A stretch of DNA of 64,000 nucleotides from Qipengyuania intermedia (GTDB lineage Bacteria > Pseudomonadota > Alphaproteobacteria > Sphingomonadales > Sphingomonadaceae): positions 186,001-250,000 of the forward strand of contig NZ_JAIGNS010000003.1 of NCBI RefSeq assembly GCF_019711615.1, given 5' to 3'. The notes under the pieces are model-generated. The model had not been told where the DNA came from, ran no database searches, and worked only from the letters and a program-made list of their open reading frames with translations. The first letter of the stretch is position 1. Every line of letters starts with the position of its first letter. Made by a program: the position numbers and the translations under genes. Shown piece after piece: positions 1 through 9,745 of this stretch.

Positions 1-1065
<1,065 letters not shown>

Positions 1066-1069
<4 letters not shown>

Positions 1070-1821
1070 TCCGCCGTCCAGCCGCCATCGACGCTCCAGT
1101 TCGCGCCGTTCACGTTTTGCGCCTCGTCCCGGCACAGGAATACCGCGAGCGCGCCGATCTCTTCCGGCTGGACGAACTTCTTGGTGGCCTGCTTCACCAG
1201 CAGCACGTCGTTAATGACTTCGTCGCGGGTCATCCCGCGCGCTTTCATCGTGTCGGGGATCTGGTTTTCGACCAGCGGGGTCCAGACGTAGCCTGGGCTG
1301 ATGCAATTGGCGGTAATGCCATGCTCGGCCAGCTCAAGAGCGATCGTCTTGGTGAAACCGTCGAGGCCGTGCTTGGCCGAATTGTAGGCGCTCTTGAAGG
1401 GAGAGGCGACCTTGGAGTGCGCGCTGGCGGTGTTGATGATGCGGCCCCAGCCCTTCTCCTTCATGTGCGGCACAACGAGCCGCGTCGTGTGGAAGGCGGC
1501 CGTAAGGTTCAGCGCGATGATCGTGTCCCACTTGGCGATGGGGAATTCCTCGACCGGCGCGACATGCTGCATCCCGGCATTGTTGACGAGGATGTCGACC
1601 CCGCCGGTGTCGGCCATCATCGCCTCGATCTGGGCGACATCGGTCAGGTCGGCGCCCGAATGTGTCGCGCCCAGTTTCTCGCACAGCTTGGCGATCTCGC
1701 CCTCGTCCCCGAAGCCGTTCAGGACGACTTGCGCGCCTTCTGCCGCGAGGGCCCGTGCGGTCGCCAGGCCGATGCCCGAAGTCGATCCGGTGACAAGTGC
1801 GCGCTTTCCTTCGAGAAACAT
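1066..1821 (-). CDS. bdhA: 3-hydroxybutyrate dehydrogenase (SDR family)
   Basis: A 251-residue classical short-chain dehydrogenase. It has the nucleotide-binding TGSTSGIG near the N-terminus, NNAG at about 87-90, and the Ser/Tyr/Lys catalytic set, with YNSAKHG supplying Tyr and Lys. The stretch AGMQHVAPVEEFP and the C-terminal ANWSVDGGWTAE are characteristic of D-3-hydroxybutyrate dehydrogenases, which interconvert 3-hydroxybutyrate and acetoacetate. This fits with PHA synthase and depolymerase genes elsewhere in the window (40955-43541). ATG at 1821 is preferred over an in-frame TTG at 1833 because GAGG lies 6 bases before the ATG. It divides the region with a divergent zinc peptidase gene 78 bases away. 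Substrate is inferred from family resemblance. Confidence 0.85.
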
Positions 1822-1899
1822 TTGTGGCCTCAAGTGTTGTGACTAACATGCAAGCCATTGCGCAGCAGCGCTGAACGGTCAATCGCGGGGGATGCAGGA

Positions 1900-2748
1900 A
1901 TGCGGCTAAATCCATTCAATACCGATAATATCCAGGTTCGCTCCAGCGGAGGCGCCGGCAAGGCAGGCGGCATTGGCTGCGGCACGATCATCATCGCTGC
2001 CATCGGCTATTTCGTCTTCGGCCTCGATCCGATGCAGACCGCCAGCACGGTCGAAAGCGTTCAGCAAGGCTCGCAGCAGGCAGGCCCCGCCAACACCGAC
2101 GAAGAGGCGATCTGCAACTCCAGCGAATATGCGCGAGAGGCGTGCAACGGCCTCCAATCGCTCAACCAGACCTGGGCGCGCACTTTCCAGGAACAGGGCT
2201 ATGGCGACAGCTTCCGCCAGCCCACGCTCGACCTGTTCCGCAACGGCCGCGTCACTACGCAGGGTTGCGGCAGCGCGACTTCGGCTGCCGGTCCGTTCTA
2301 CTGCCCGGCCGATGAGACGATCTATATCGACACGAGTTTCTACGACCAGCTGGCGCAGATGGCAGGCAATCGCGGCGATTTCGCGCGCTATTACGTGCTT
2401 GCCCATGAATACGGCCACCATATCCAGACGCTGACCGGCGTATCCCAGCAGATCCGCAGTGCGCAGGCACAGAACCGGCGCCAGGCGAACCAGTTGCAGG
2501 TGCTCATGGAGCTGCAGGCCGATTGTTATGCGGGTGTATGGGCGGGCAAGAACCGCAACCTCATCGAGCCGGGCGATATCGAGGAGGGCATGGAGGCCGC
2601 AGCCGCCATCGGTGACGACCGCCTTACCGGCGGCCGCGTGTCGAGCGAGAACTTCACCCACGGCACCAGCGCCCAGCGCAGCCAGGCATTGCGCCTTGGG
2701 CTGCAGGGCGATGACCGCCAGTGCGATGCGATCACCAATATCGGTTGA
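1900..2748 (+). CDS. neutral zinc metallopeptidase, YpfJ family
   Basis: A 282-residue predicted membrane-anchored zinc metallopeptidase of the YpfJ type (PF04228). The N-terminus MRLNPFNTDNIQVR is typical of the family. One transmembrane helix follows at about residues 27-43 (GTIIIAAIGYFVFGLD), so the catalytic domain is probably periplasmic. The metal site is HEYGHH at residues 169-174, with the third ligand probably in the downstream ELQADCYAGVWA stretch. Substrates of this family are not known. ATG at 1900 matches the conserved N-terminus, with GGGG and AGG just upstream; an earlier in-frame start at 1858 adds residues with no family character. A strong bidirectional terminator follows. 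Confidence 0.9.
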   Translation: MRLNPFNTDNIQVRSSGGAGKAGGIGCGTIIIAAIGYFVFGLDPMQTASTVESVQQGSQQAGPANTDEEAICNSSEYAREACNGLQSLNQTWARTFQEQGYGDSFRQPTLDLFRNGRVTTQGCGSATSAAGPFYCPADETIYIDTSFYDQLAQMAGNRGDFARYYVLAHEYGHHIQTLTGVSQQIRSAQAQNRRQANQLQVLMELQADCYAGVWAGKNRNLIEPGDIEEGMEAAAAIGDDRLTGGRVSSENFTHGTSAQRSQALRLGLQGDDRQCDAITNIG

Positions 2749-2766
2749 TAGTCCAGCCTCACCGTA

Positions 2767-2800
2767 AAAAGGGCGCGGTCCTCTCGGTCCGCGCCCTTTC
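2767..2800. terminator. bidirectional rho-independent terminator
   Basis: A 12-base stem, AAAAGGGCGCGG pairing with CCGCGCCCTTTC (one end mismatch), around a 10-base loop, with A/T runs on both sides. It sits between the converging zinc peptidase and creD genes and can end transcription from both. Confidence 0.85.
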
Positions 2801-2820
2801 TTTGTGTCATTCCGGGAAGG

Positions 2821-4203
2821 TCAGGCTTCGTCGGTTTGCTCCGGCTCCCTTCCCGCCTGCGACCAGTCGAGATTGCGGGTGGCGTACATAACCCCAGCCA
2901 GCGCGAAGAACATCGCGACCGAGCCAACGATCAGCGAGGCTTCCTCGAGGCTCATCAGCACGTAGAGCCCGGCGTAGAGAACCGTCAGCAGACCGCCGAT
3001 AAAGCCTGCCCGCTTCCACCCGCCAAGAACCGCGGCGCTGTAAGCGATAAGCAGGCCGATAATTGCGGCGCTCGCGATAAGATACGCCAAGGCAAACCCC
3101 GCAACTTCGGCGAAGGCGAGCAACAGGACGAAGAACAGCACCAGCCCTGCCCCCGTCAGGAGGTATTCCGCCGCCGCCACGCGGGCGCCGCCGATCACGT
3201 CGAACAGCAGGAAGGCGAGGAAGGTGAAGCCGATAAAGAGGAAGCCGTACTTCACGCTGCGATCGACCTGTGCGTAGATGTCGCCGGGCTCGACCAGCGC
3301 GATGGTGGCCCAGGCAACGTCCGTGGCTTCCTCCATCATGCCGTATTCGGCCGTCTGGCGACGTTCCAGTTCCGCTTCGGCTTCGTCAGCCGGTCCGTCT
3401 GCCGGACCTTGGCCAATAGCGAGCGTCCCGATCGACCAGCTGGCGCTGAAGCCTTCGTCCGAGATGTCGCTGGTGTCCGGCAGATAGCGACCCTCGAAGC
3501 CGGGGTGCTGCCAGGACGAGGTCACGTTCCAGCGCGTGTCACCGCCCTCCGGTGCCAGTGACAGCGAACGGCTACCGCGCAGGGTATAGCTGTACTCGAG
3601 GTCGAGCGCGTCGCCCTCGCTCCAGTCGTAGGTGCCGTGGAAGCCGCTGCCCTCGCCGCGGGCACGCTGGCCGGGTGACAGCTCGACCGCTTCTCCACCG
3701 AGGCTGGCTTTGGCGCCGCCGCGCAAACCGCGCGCATCGCTCACGCCGAAGCGCAGCTGCGCCTCGGACAGGACGAGCTGGTCACGCGTCACATCATAGC
3801 TGGAAAGATCGTCAGGCAGCTCGAACCGCGCCTGTCCAGCCATGTCGGCAGAGAACACGACCGTTTCGTAGATCGCCTTCTTCTTGCGCTCCGTATCGAG
3901 CTGCGTTTCGAGCGAATGCTGCACCGGCGCCAGCACGATTTCCGAGCGAACCTGCTGCGTCTGCATGACCGACTTGCCGTCGACAAGGACCGGGACCTGC
4001 TTTTGCGCGAGATAGGGTATGGCGAGCACCGGTGTGGAGACCACCTGCGATCCCCCTGCACCTGCCGTGATGGTCGACTCCGCGATGCGGGCCTGGTTCT
4101 GCCGGTCGTTGACCAGATCATAGACCATGATGATCGGGATCAGCAGCACGAGGCCGATCAGCCCCGCTATGACCAGTTTGACTGTGGGGGATCTGTCGCG
4201 CAT
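2821..4203 (-). CDS. creD: CreD-family inner membrane protein
   Basis: A 460-residue protein of the CreD (cell envelope integrity) family. An N-terminal helix (VIAGLIGLVLLIPIIMVYDLV) is cut here as GLIGLVLLIPIIMVYDL. A long periplasmic domain follows, with the family-typical run SDMAGQARFELPDD and a Trp-rich repeat region. Near residue 300 comes KYGFLFIGFTFLAFLLFDV and then several C-terminal transmembrane helices. In E. coli CreD belongs to the CreBC regulon and affects envelope properties and colicin tolerance; in other bacteria creD-like genes respond to beta-lactams. The start at 4203 is supported by GGAG 8 bases upstream; an upstream in-frame ATG at 4284 has no such site. It lies next to the BlaR1-like gene, which suits an envelope role. 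Confidence 0.88.
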   Translation of the reverse strand: MRDRSPTVKLVIAGLIGLVLLIPIIMVYDLVNDRQNQARIAESTITAGAGGSQVVSTPVLAIPYLAQKQVPVLVDGKSVMQTQQVRSEIVLAPVQHSLETQLDTERKKKAIYETVVFSADMAGQARFELPDDLSSYDVTRDQLVLSEAQLRFGVSDARGLRGGAKASLGGEAVELSPGQRARGEGSGFHGTYDWSEGDALDLEYSYTLRGSRSLSLAPEGGDTRWNVTSSWQHPGFEGRYLPDTSDISDEGFSASWSIGTLAIGQGPADGPADEAEAELERRQTAEYGMMEEATDVAWATIALVEPGDIYAQVDRSVKYGFLFIGFTFLAFLLFDVIGGARVAAAEYLLTGAGLVLFFVLLLAFAEVAGFALAYLIASAAIIGLLIAYSAAVLGGWKRAGFIGGLLTVLYAGLYVLMSLEEASLIVGSVAMFFALAGVMYATRNLDWSQAGREPEQTDEA

Positions 4204-4282
4204 CGTTTCATCTCCAATTGTTGCGATGAAACGTTCTTTGTGAGCGATGAACTGAATACCTTGTGAACCCGCCTGGGCATGC

Positions 4283-4313
4283 AAAAGGCCGGCCTCCTCG
4301 CGGAAGCCGGCCT
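4283..4313 (-). terminator. rho-independent terminator after the blaI-blaR1 pair
   Basis: On the minus strand AGGCCGGC pairs with GCCGGCCT across a 12-base loop and is followed by TTTTG. It lies 20 bases beyond the BlaR1-like stop and separates it from creD. Confidence 0.8.
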
Positions 4314-4332
4314 CTCAGGAGTGTGTTCTAAC

Positions 4333-6078
4333 TCAGGAAAGCGAGGATTCGAGCTCGGCGATTTCCTCGTCCAGGTCGCGCAGGATTTCCGCGCGGATTT
4401 CCGCATTGAGCGAACGATCCTTTGCGATCGCCTTGCGCGCGCCGCGGATTGCACTCAGTGCAATACGGTCTCCGGCGGTCTCGCACACATACATCACGGT
4501 CTTGCCATTCGACTTCACCTTGGTGGTGACCGGCTGGTCCGGATAAACGCATTTCTCGATCACTTCAGGCACCGCCGCCATGGCGTGCGCCACCGCTTGC
4601 GCGACGACCGCTTCGGTTTCCGCCTCGAGTTTCGCATGGCGCGCTTCGGCCTTGGCTTCGGCCTGTTCCCGCTTGGCTTCGGCATAGGCCACGCGGCCTT
4701 CCGCCCAATCCTTGCGGCCCTCGGCATAGGCGATGCGGCCTTCGGCCCAGTCCTGGCGGCTTTCGGCATAGGCAATGCGCGATTCCGCCCAGGCCTTGCG
4801 GCCCTCGTCATAGTCACGTGAAGCCCAGCGCTTCTCCACCCGCTTCGCCTCGGCCAAGGCACGGCGCGCATCGGCCTTCGCGCGGTCGGCATCTGCCATT
4901 GCTCGCTCAAAATCGGGCGCAGGCGGTGCAAGCGGCGCTTCGGGCGCTACCGGCGGCAGGGGAGCCTCCGGATAGCCTGCGGGCAGCGGGGCTTCGGGCG
5001 GCGCCGGCGGGACCGGATAGGCGAGATCTGCCAGCGGCGCCGACCCGACCACGGCAACTTCGTCCGAAGTCGGCATGGCCGACACCTCGGCAAAACAGAA
5101 CGACGCGGTCAGCGGCACGGCGAGGAATGCGCTGGCCAAAGTGGCACGGCCGGCAATGCGGCGGCGCGGCGAAATATCGGACATGTTCAAACTCCTCAAA
5201 CGATGGATGATCGACTTGTCCCCCAGAACTGGACACGCCATCGGCGCGGCGAGCGCCGGTCGCGGCGTCCCCTGCGGATGGCGAGCGAAATCGGCAATGA
5301 TGCCGGCATAGGTTGCGCGTTCCTCGCGCGGGCGGGCGGCCACCACCCGCGCGTCGCAGGCGGCTTCCTGGTCACGGCGAAGCGCGCTCCAGCCCAGCCA
5401 GCCAAGCGGATTGAACCAGTGGATCGCGAACAGCGGCTGGACGGCCATGTTGACGATCAGATCCCCGCCGCGGTGGTGGGCGAGCTCGTGCGCAATCGCG
5501 AGGTCGCGCGAAATCCGGTCGCGGCTGGCCATGAAGCCTGCAGGCAGGGCGATGACGCGGTCGACCACACCGAAAGCCATCGGCCCCGAGATGGCAGGCG
5601 TTTCGATCAGGCGCACGCTGCCGACATCGCCCACCGGGCGCGCATCGTCGAGCAAGTCGCGGCGCAGCTCGAAGTAGAGATAGAAGCGGCGCGTCAGCAT
5701 GACTGCAGCACCGACCAGCCAGATTGCTACCAGCGGCAGCACGAAGTCGGTCGGGTCTGGAAAGCTTTGCGGCGCAGGCGAACGAGCGGCCATATCAGCG
5801 AAAAACGTGGCAGGTTCTACGGCGGCCTCGTCCAGGGCGAGGGGCGCGGTTTCGAACGACACCTCCTCGCGCGGGGTCAGGTTCATCCATGCCGGAAGCG
5901 TGAACGGCGGCACGAAGAGGCGCGCCAGCGGAATGAACCACAGCGCATAGGCCGCGCTAGAGCCGAAATGTTTTGCAACGGGACGGCGAAGCACCATCAC
6001 CATCGCGATCAGGGCGCCTGTCCACACCAGCGTGTCGAACAGGAACCACTCCCAATATTCGCGCAGAAGCTCGATCAT
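4333..6078 (-). CDS. BlaR1-like M56 metallopeptidase without a penicillin-sensor domain
   Basis: A 581-residue M56 (BlaR1/MecR1) membrane metallopeptidase. Three N-terminal helices lie at about 13-31, 43-60 and 112-131, with the zinc site HELAHH at 197-202 and the family feature RRDQEAACDARV at 234-245. A fourth helix lies near 312-330. In BlaR1 this peptidase domain transmits antibiotic sensing to inactivate BlaI. Here the C-terminal half is not the usual penicillin-binding sensor. It is a Pro-rich stretch (353-388), charged 14-residue helical repeats (about 420-470) and a Cys-containing tail (C510, C532). The signal is therefore probably not a covalently bound beta-lactam. ATG at 6078 overlaps the blaI stop as ATGA, so the two are co-translated. 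Confidence 0.88.
   Translation of the reverse strand: MIELLREYWEWFLFDTLVWTGALIAMVMVLRRPVAKHFGSSAAYALWFIPLARLFVPPFTLPAWMNLTPREEVSFETAPLALDEAAVEPATFFADMAARSPAPQSFPDPTDFVLPLVAIWLVGAAVMLTRRFYLYFELRRDLLDDARPVGDVGSVRLIETPAISGPMAFGVVDRVIALPAGFMASRDRISRDLAIAHELAHHRGGDLIVNMAVQPLFAIHWFNPLGWLGWSALRRDQEAACDARVVAARPREERATYAGIIADFARHPQGTPRPALAAPMACPVLGDKSIIHRLRSLNMSDISPRRRIAGRATLASAFLAVPLTASFCFAEVSAMPTSDEVAVVGSAPLADLAYPVPPAPPEAPLPAGYPEAPLPPVAPEAPLAPPAPDFERAMADADRAKADARRALAEAKRVEKRWASRDYDEGRKAWAESRIAYAESRQDWAEGRIAYAEGRKDWAEGRVAYAEAKREQAEAKAEARHAKLEAETEAVVAQAVAHAMAAVPEVIEKCVYPDQPVTTKVKSNGKTVMYVCETAGDRIALSAIRGARKAIAKDRSLNAEIRAEILRDLDEEIAELESSLS
4670..4806 (-). repeat. coding 42-bp tandem repeats in the BlaR1-like gene
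   Basis: About three imperfect copies of a 42-base unit coding for the 14-residue pattern AYAEGRKDWAEGRV and variants (AYAESRQDWAEGRI; AYAEAKREQAEAK). The heptad-like spacing and high Glu/Arg/Ala content suggest a long single helix or coiled coil in the periplasm. Confidence 0.75.
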
Positions 6079-6464
6079 TTCCGCATCTCCTTGAGGAGCG
6101 CCTCGATCTCTTCGAGGTCGGAATCCGTGAGCGCTTCATTTTCGGCCAGATGGGCGAACAGCGGCGCGGCGCGGCCACCGAAAAGGCGGTCGACCAGCCT
6201 GCGCGATTCGCCGCCGACATAGTCGGAACGCTCGATGAGCGGGTGATAGAGGAATTTGCGCCCCTGCGGTTCGGTACCGATGACGCGCTTTGCCACGAGG
6301 CGGCCAAGAAGCGTCTTCACCGTCGGGATGGACCAGTCGTTTTCGGCACAGACCCGCTCGCACACTTCGGCAGCGGACAGCGGGCTTTCAGTCCACAAGG
6401 CCTCCATTACCGCGTGTTCGGCTTCGCTGATCCGGTCACCCGGAGATTGCTTGCGCTGGCCCAT
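6075..6464 (-). CDS. blaI: BlaI/MecI/CopY-family transcriptional repressor
   Basis: A 129-residue winged-helix repressor. The N-terminus has the family pattern ISEAEHAVMEALW and the recognition region WSIPTVKTLLGRLVAKRVI. The C-terminal half is the helical dimerisation arm with an acidic end. BlaI-type repressors bind TACA-NN-TGTA dyads and are inactivated by cleavage triggered by the partner M56 peptidase, whose gene follows with a 4-base overlap. A GAGG ribosome site lies about 8 bases before the ATG. Two operator-like dyads lie just upstream (6502-6532), pointing to autoregulation. Possible further targets are creD and the two beta-lactamase-fold genes at 13.2 and 15.7 kb, but I saw no obvious operator copies there. 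Confidence 0.93.
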   Translation of the reverse strand: MGQRKQSPGDRISEAEHAVMEALWTESPLSAAEVCERVCAENDWSIPTVKTLLGRLVAKRVIGTEPQGRKFLYHPLIERSDYVGGESRRLVDRLFGGRAAPLFAHLAENEALTDSDLEEIEALLKEMRK

Positions 6465-6501
6465 AACGTACCTCTTCCCCTCGGGATTCGCTAATTCCGT
6501 T

Positions 6502-6532
6502 TACGGCTGTAGACAGTTTGACTACGGCTGTA
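6502..6532 (-). promoter_or_regulatory. tandem BlaI-type operators over the blaI promoter
   Basis: TACGGCTGTA occurs at 6502-6511 and again at 6523-6532, exactly 21 bases (two helical turns) apart. Each has TAC and GTA half sites 4 bases apart, the geometry of BlaI/CopY operators. On the minus strand a -35-like TTTACA and a -10-like TACAGC are 17 bases apart and overlap the two sites, so bound repressor would cover the promoter. Confidence 0.6.
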
Positions 6533-6679
6533 AACTTAAAACGATTCCCGCACCCGCATCCGGCAGAAGGTATCGCCGGACAGGATGCAACATAGGCTCT
6601 GCACGGGACGCCCGACTATCGATGAACGGCAACAAAGCTCGGGATTGACGACGTATCACGCTGATGTAGCCTGCCTTGC

Positions 6680-7327
6680 ATGCTGAAGATTTTCCTCCCC
6701 GCCCTCGCCCTGATTACCGCACCGCTTGGCGCGCAGGAGGTGGAAGCCGCCCCTCCCCAACCTGGCAAGCCCGAAACCGTCCGCGTCGTTCTCGAAACGA
6801 CGGCAGGCGACATTACCGTGGAACTGGAGACCGAGCGGGCACCGATCACGGCGGGCAATTTCCTGCGCTATGTCGATGAAGACCGCTTCGACGGCACGGT
6901 CTTCTACCGCGCGATGACGCTCGACTGGGGCGACCAGCCCAACGGGCTGATCCAGGGCGGCACGCAGTGGGACCCGGACCGAATCCTGCCCGGCATCCCG
7001 CATGAACCGACGACAGTAACCGGCCTCAGCCATACCAAGGGTGCGCTCTCCATGGCGATGGGCGAACCGGGAACGGCCAATGGAGACTTCTCGATCTTCC
7101 TTCAGGACTCGACCGGCATGGACGCCGATCCTAAATCCGAAGACCCCGTCTGGCAGAACGGCTACGCGGTGTTCGGATATGTCGTGGAAGGGATGGACGT
7201 GGTCGCCGCAATCCATGCCATGCCGACCGATCCCGATAAGGGCGAGGGCTGGATGAAAGGACAGATGCTGGCCGAGCCGGTAAAGATCATCGAGGCGCGC
7301 CGCCTCGCCTCTCCGAGCGAGGACTAA
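6680..7327 (+). CDS. cyclophilin-type peptidyl-prolyl isomerase, exported
   Basis: A 215-residue peptidyl-prolyl cis-trans isomerase of the cyclophilin type. A signal peptide covers about residues 1-18 (MLKIFLPALALITAPLGAQ). The cyclophilin core follows: VRVVLETTAGDITVELE, then APITAGNFLRYVDEDRFDGT, the catalytic-region FYRAM, and LIQGG. Later SMAMGEPGTANGDFSIFL and GYAVFGYVVEGMDVV match the family. It should help fold proteins in the periplasm. No strong ribosome site is visible before ATG 6680. The gene converges with a lipoprotein gene, and the two stop codons overlap by 4 bases. Identity is secure at family level. Confidence 0.93.
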   Translation: MLKIFLPALALITAPLGAQEVEAAPPQPGKPETVRVVLETTAGDITVELETERAPITAGNFLRYVDEDRFDGTVFYRAMTLDWGDQPNGLIQGGTQWDPDRILPGIPHEPTTVTGLSHTKGALSMAMGEPGTANGDFSIFLQDSTGMDADPKSEDPVWQNGYAVFGYVVEGMDVVAAIHAMPTDPDKGEGWMKGQMLAEPVKIIEARRLASPSED

Positions 7328-8187
7328 CAGACCTCGGCGGTGTTTTCCGGGATGGGTCCCGGCGGTACGCGCGCCGGACTGGCGTGGAAGGGGTCGGATT
7401 TAAGCTGGTGCCGCGTACCGTATGCTTCGCCCAATGCGGCGAACAGCTTCGGATCGTATGCTGCAAGATCGGGGTGATCGAGGATCCTCTGGCCGTCTAC
7501 AACCACCAGGCGATTGGAGTTGAACCAGATCTGCGTGCCTTCGGCCCAATACTCCTGGATGGTCGTAGTCGCGTACTCGTTCAGCCAGAGATCGTTGGCC
7601 AGTGCATGGGCATAGGCAGCCTCTATTTCCGCAAACAGCGCGGGATCGACCGCCTCGATAGCGAACAGGACATTGTGCGCCATTTCGTGGACGAAAATGG
7701 TTTCGCCGTAATAGCGCGAGGTGGGCAAGCCGAGGACATCCTCTTCCGATCCTACAGTGCGCTCGCCGCCGATCCCCCTCGCCCGCTCGTCCCAATATTC
7801 GCGATCGGACTTGGCACCGATGCGCACGTCGTAATGCTTCAGTTCGCAGCGCGTCAGGCGCGGATCGTCGCGCGCGGGCTTTGTCCAATGCGCCTTGTCG
7901 GGCAGGTCGAGCAACGCTTCGTCTTCAGAGATAATCGCGACACGATAGTCGTTTGCCGCAAGCCAGCTCGCGAATTCAGGTCGGTGCGCCAGCATCCCGC
8001 GCGCCATGTCGCGCGCGGCAAGGAGTGCCTCGTCCGACACCCGCGCGGACGAGAGGATCGGAATACCCCGCGCGTCGACATGTTTTTGATAGAAGGCCTC
8101 GGCACCTACGCTCTCTGGTGGTGATTTAGGGATCACCGCACAGGCCGAGAGTGTCAGAACCAGGGCGGGCGGGATGAAACGCTTCAT
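7324..8187 (-). CDS. lipoprotein with a zincin-like HExxH motif
   Basis: A 287-residue predicted lipoprotein (LSAC lipobox at about residues 13-16). A HEMAHN sequence at 167-172 is flanked by a helix on each side, as in zinc metallopeptidases. About 45 residues later, NEYATTTIQEYWAEGTQIWF could supply a Glu as third ligand. The fold resembles lethal-factor-like zincins, but I cannot name a family or a substrate. ATG at 8187 overlaps the stop of the DCC-family gene as ATGA, giving one transcription unit with 8184-9727. The first in-frame start further up lies deep within that gene and is unlikely. Catalytic activity is inferred from the motif only. Confidence 0.75.
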   Translation of the reverse strand: MKRFIPPALVLTLSACAVIPKSPPESVGAEAFYQKHVDARGIPILSSARVSDEALLAARDMARGMLAHRPEFASWLAANDYRVAIISEDEALLDLPDKAHWTKPARDDPRLTRCELKHYDVRIGAKSDREYWDERARGIGGERTVGSEEDVLGLPTSRYYGETIFVHEMAHNVLFAIEAVDPALFAEIEAAYAHALANDLWLNEYATTTIQEYWAEGTQIWFNSNRLVVVDGQRILDHPDLAAYDPKLFAALGEAYGTRHQLKSDPFHASPARVPPGPIPENTAEVC

Positions 8188-8627
8188 AGCAATCTCGCCC
8201 TCTGGTCGGGCGTAAGCAATGCACAGGCTTCGGTCTTTCCGAACCAGCGATAGCGATTGCGCGCGACGAGGCGGTACATTGCGTCGCGAAGGGGCCGCGG
8301 GACGATGCGAAAAACGCCGGCAAGTCGCCACAGCCCGCCCAAGCGGCGCGCCAACTGGAAGTATCCTTCGCTCATCTCATATGCCTGCCCATCCGCCAGG
8401 AACAGGTAACTGTCATCCATCCTGAGGCCGTAATGCCGGTAAAGCGCGCTGCCCAGTTCGCCTTGCGCGCTGGTGAGCGCGATCCTTTCCTTCCGGTCAT
8501 GCTGCATGATGAACCGCGCTCCGCCCGAACACAGGACGCAAACATTGTCGAAGACGAATAGCGGACGGCTGTCGTCGAAGTCGGGGACCTGCGGATCGTT
8601 GCGATAGCTGTAAAGCGGACGCGTCAT
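8184..8627 (-). CDS. DCC-family thiol-disulfide oxidoreductase (DUF393)
   Basis: A 147-residue member of the DCC (DUF393) family, named for its Asp-Cys-Cys pattern, seen here as FDNVCVLCSGG near residues 25-35. Members have a thioredoxin-like fold and are predicted redox proteins with few known partners. ATG at 8627 overlaps the preceding stop as ATGA, so I prefer it to the ATG 12 bases further up. The gene is the middle one of three overlapping genes (saccharopine-dehydrogenase-like, DCC, zincin lipoprotein), so expression is likely coupled. The C-terminal RDAMYRLVARNRYRWFG is also typical of the family. Confidence 0.88.
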   Translation of the reverse strand: MTRPLYSYRNDPQVPDFDDSRPLFVFDNVCVLCSGGARFIMQHDRKERIALTSAQGELGSALYRHYGLRMDDSYLFLADGQAYEMSEGYFQLARRLGGLWRLAGVFRIVPRPLRDAMYRLVARNRYRWFGKTEACALLTPDQRARLL

Positions 8628-9727
8628 TCGTCGATGCATTCGATATCGAGGCCCTCGAAAGCCGAGCGGTATTCACCCAGGGTGATCACGTCGAGGCACG
8701 GCCGCGCTCCGGGTTCCAGTCGCTCACCGCGTGCAAGCTTGCGGGCAATCAGGATCGGCGGGATGACCGGGATGTTCGGTCCGTGGCCGCTGCGGGCGAT
8801 GATCCAGTGCCGCCGGATGACCGGGGCCCCGCTGCCGTCCACCCCCTCGATGACCATGTGAAATCCGCTCCGGCCCCGGCTGAGGACATTGAAAGGCTTC
8901 GACAGGCTGACCAACAGGTCGGCAAAGCGCGACAGGTTCGGAATCAAACGCACCCGCCGCAGCGCGCCCATTACCCACAGCCCGAAATGCAAGGGTGCGA
9001 TCTCGTGCCCGGCAAGGAAGCGATGGTCCTGCAAACCCGGGTATCGCGAGGGGAAAAGTTCGAGGTCCGGAACATCGCCGGCGGCGAACCAGCGGCGTCC
9101 AAGTTCGGGATAGTCGACGGGGATAGCGCCGCGCCACCCGATCTCGTCCTGCATCCAGCCATCGCGAAGGCGTGTGAACCGCTCTCCGACATAGGATAGG
9201 ACCGCAGCCACCGTCCCTGCGCCGCGATTGGCCTGTTCCGCGCCGCTGATCCCGTATTCGACACGGCGCATTTCCGCCATGTCCTCAAGCGCGGCGTCGC
9301 AATAGGCAGCCGTCAGCGCCGGGACCGAGCTAGCGCCGGAGAGGACAGTGACGCCCATCTCCTGCGCGGCTGAATCCAGTTCTCCGATGCCGCACACGAA
9401 TGCGCGCGCATCCGCGATGTCGCAATAATGGGCCCCGACCGCGATCGCCGCTTTCGCTACGCCATACCCCTGGCCGTGATACGGGCCGACCATGTTGATG
9501 ACGAGGTCCGGCGCAATGTCGCCAAGGATGACCGCGGATGGGTCCGCGATATCGACACGGGCCCCTTGTGCGGGGTTTGCAGCCTGCAAGCCCGCTGCGA
9601 ACTCCTGCGCCTTTGCCAGGTTACGTCCGCAGATGACGAGTTCGATCGCGCTGTCCGCAGCCAGCTGGCGTGCGACATAGCCACCGAAATTGCCGTAGCC
9701 TCCGATGATGGCGACACGAAACCGCAT
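8624..9727 (-). CDS. saccharopine dehydrogenase-like NAD(P)-binding protein
   Basis: A 367-residue protein with an N-terminal Rossmann fold (VAIIGGYGNFGGYVARQL) and the saccharopine-dehydrogenase-like layout of residues 100-160 (NMVGPYHGQGYGVAKAA, HYCDIADARAF, GASSVPALTAA). True saccharopine dehydrogenase works in lysine metabolism, but most bacterial members of this family act on unknown substrates, and nothing nearby suggests lysine degradation. It lies 18 bases after sdhA and may be read through from the sdh operon, with the DCC and lipoprotein genes behind it. Function beyond NAD(P)-linked oxidoreductase is not assigned. Confidence 0.85.
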   Translation of the reverse strand: MRFRVAIIGGYGNFGGYVARQLAADSAIELVICGRNLAKAQEFAAGLQAANPAQGARVDIADPSAVILGDIAPDLVINMVGPYHGQGYGVAKAAIAVGAHYCDIADARAFVCGIGELDSAAQEMGVTVLSGASSVPALTAAYCDAALEDMAEMRRVEYGISGAEQANRGAGTVAAVLSYVGERFTRLRDGWMQDEIGWRGAIPVDYPELGRRWFAAGDVPDLELFPSRYPGLQDHRFLAGHEIAPLHFGLWVMGALRRVRLIPNLSRFADLLVSLSKPFNVLSRGRSGFHMVIEGVDGSGAPVIRRHWIIARSGHGPNIPVIPPILIARKLARGERLEPGARPCLDVITLGEYRSAFEGLDIECIDE

Positions 9728-9745
9728 GACCGGCTTGCCGCGGGT

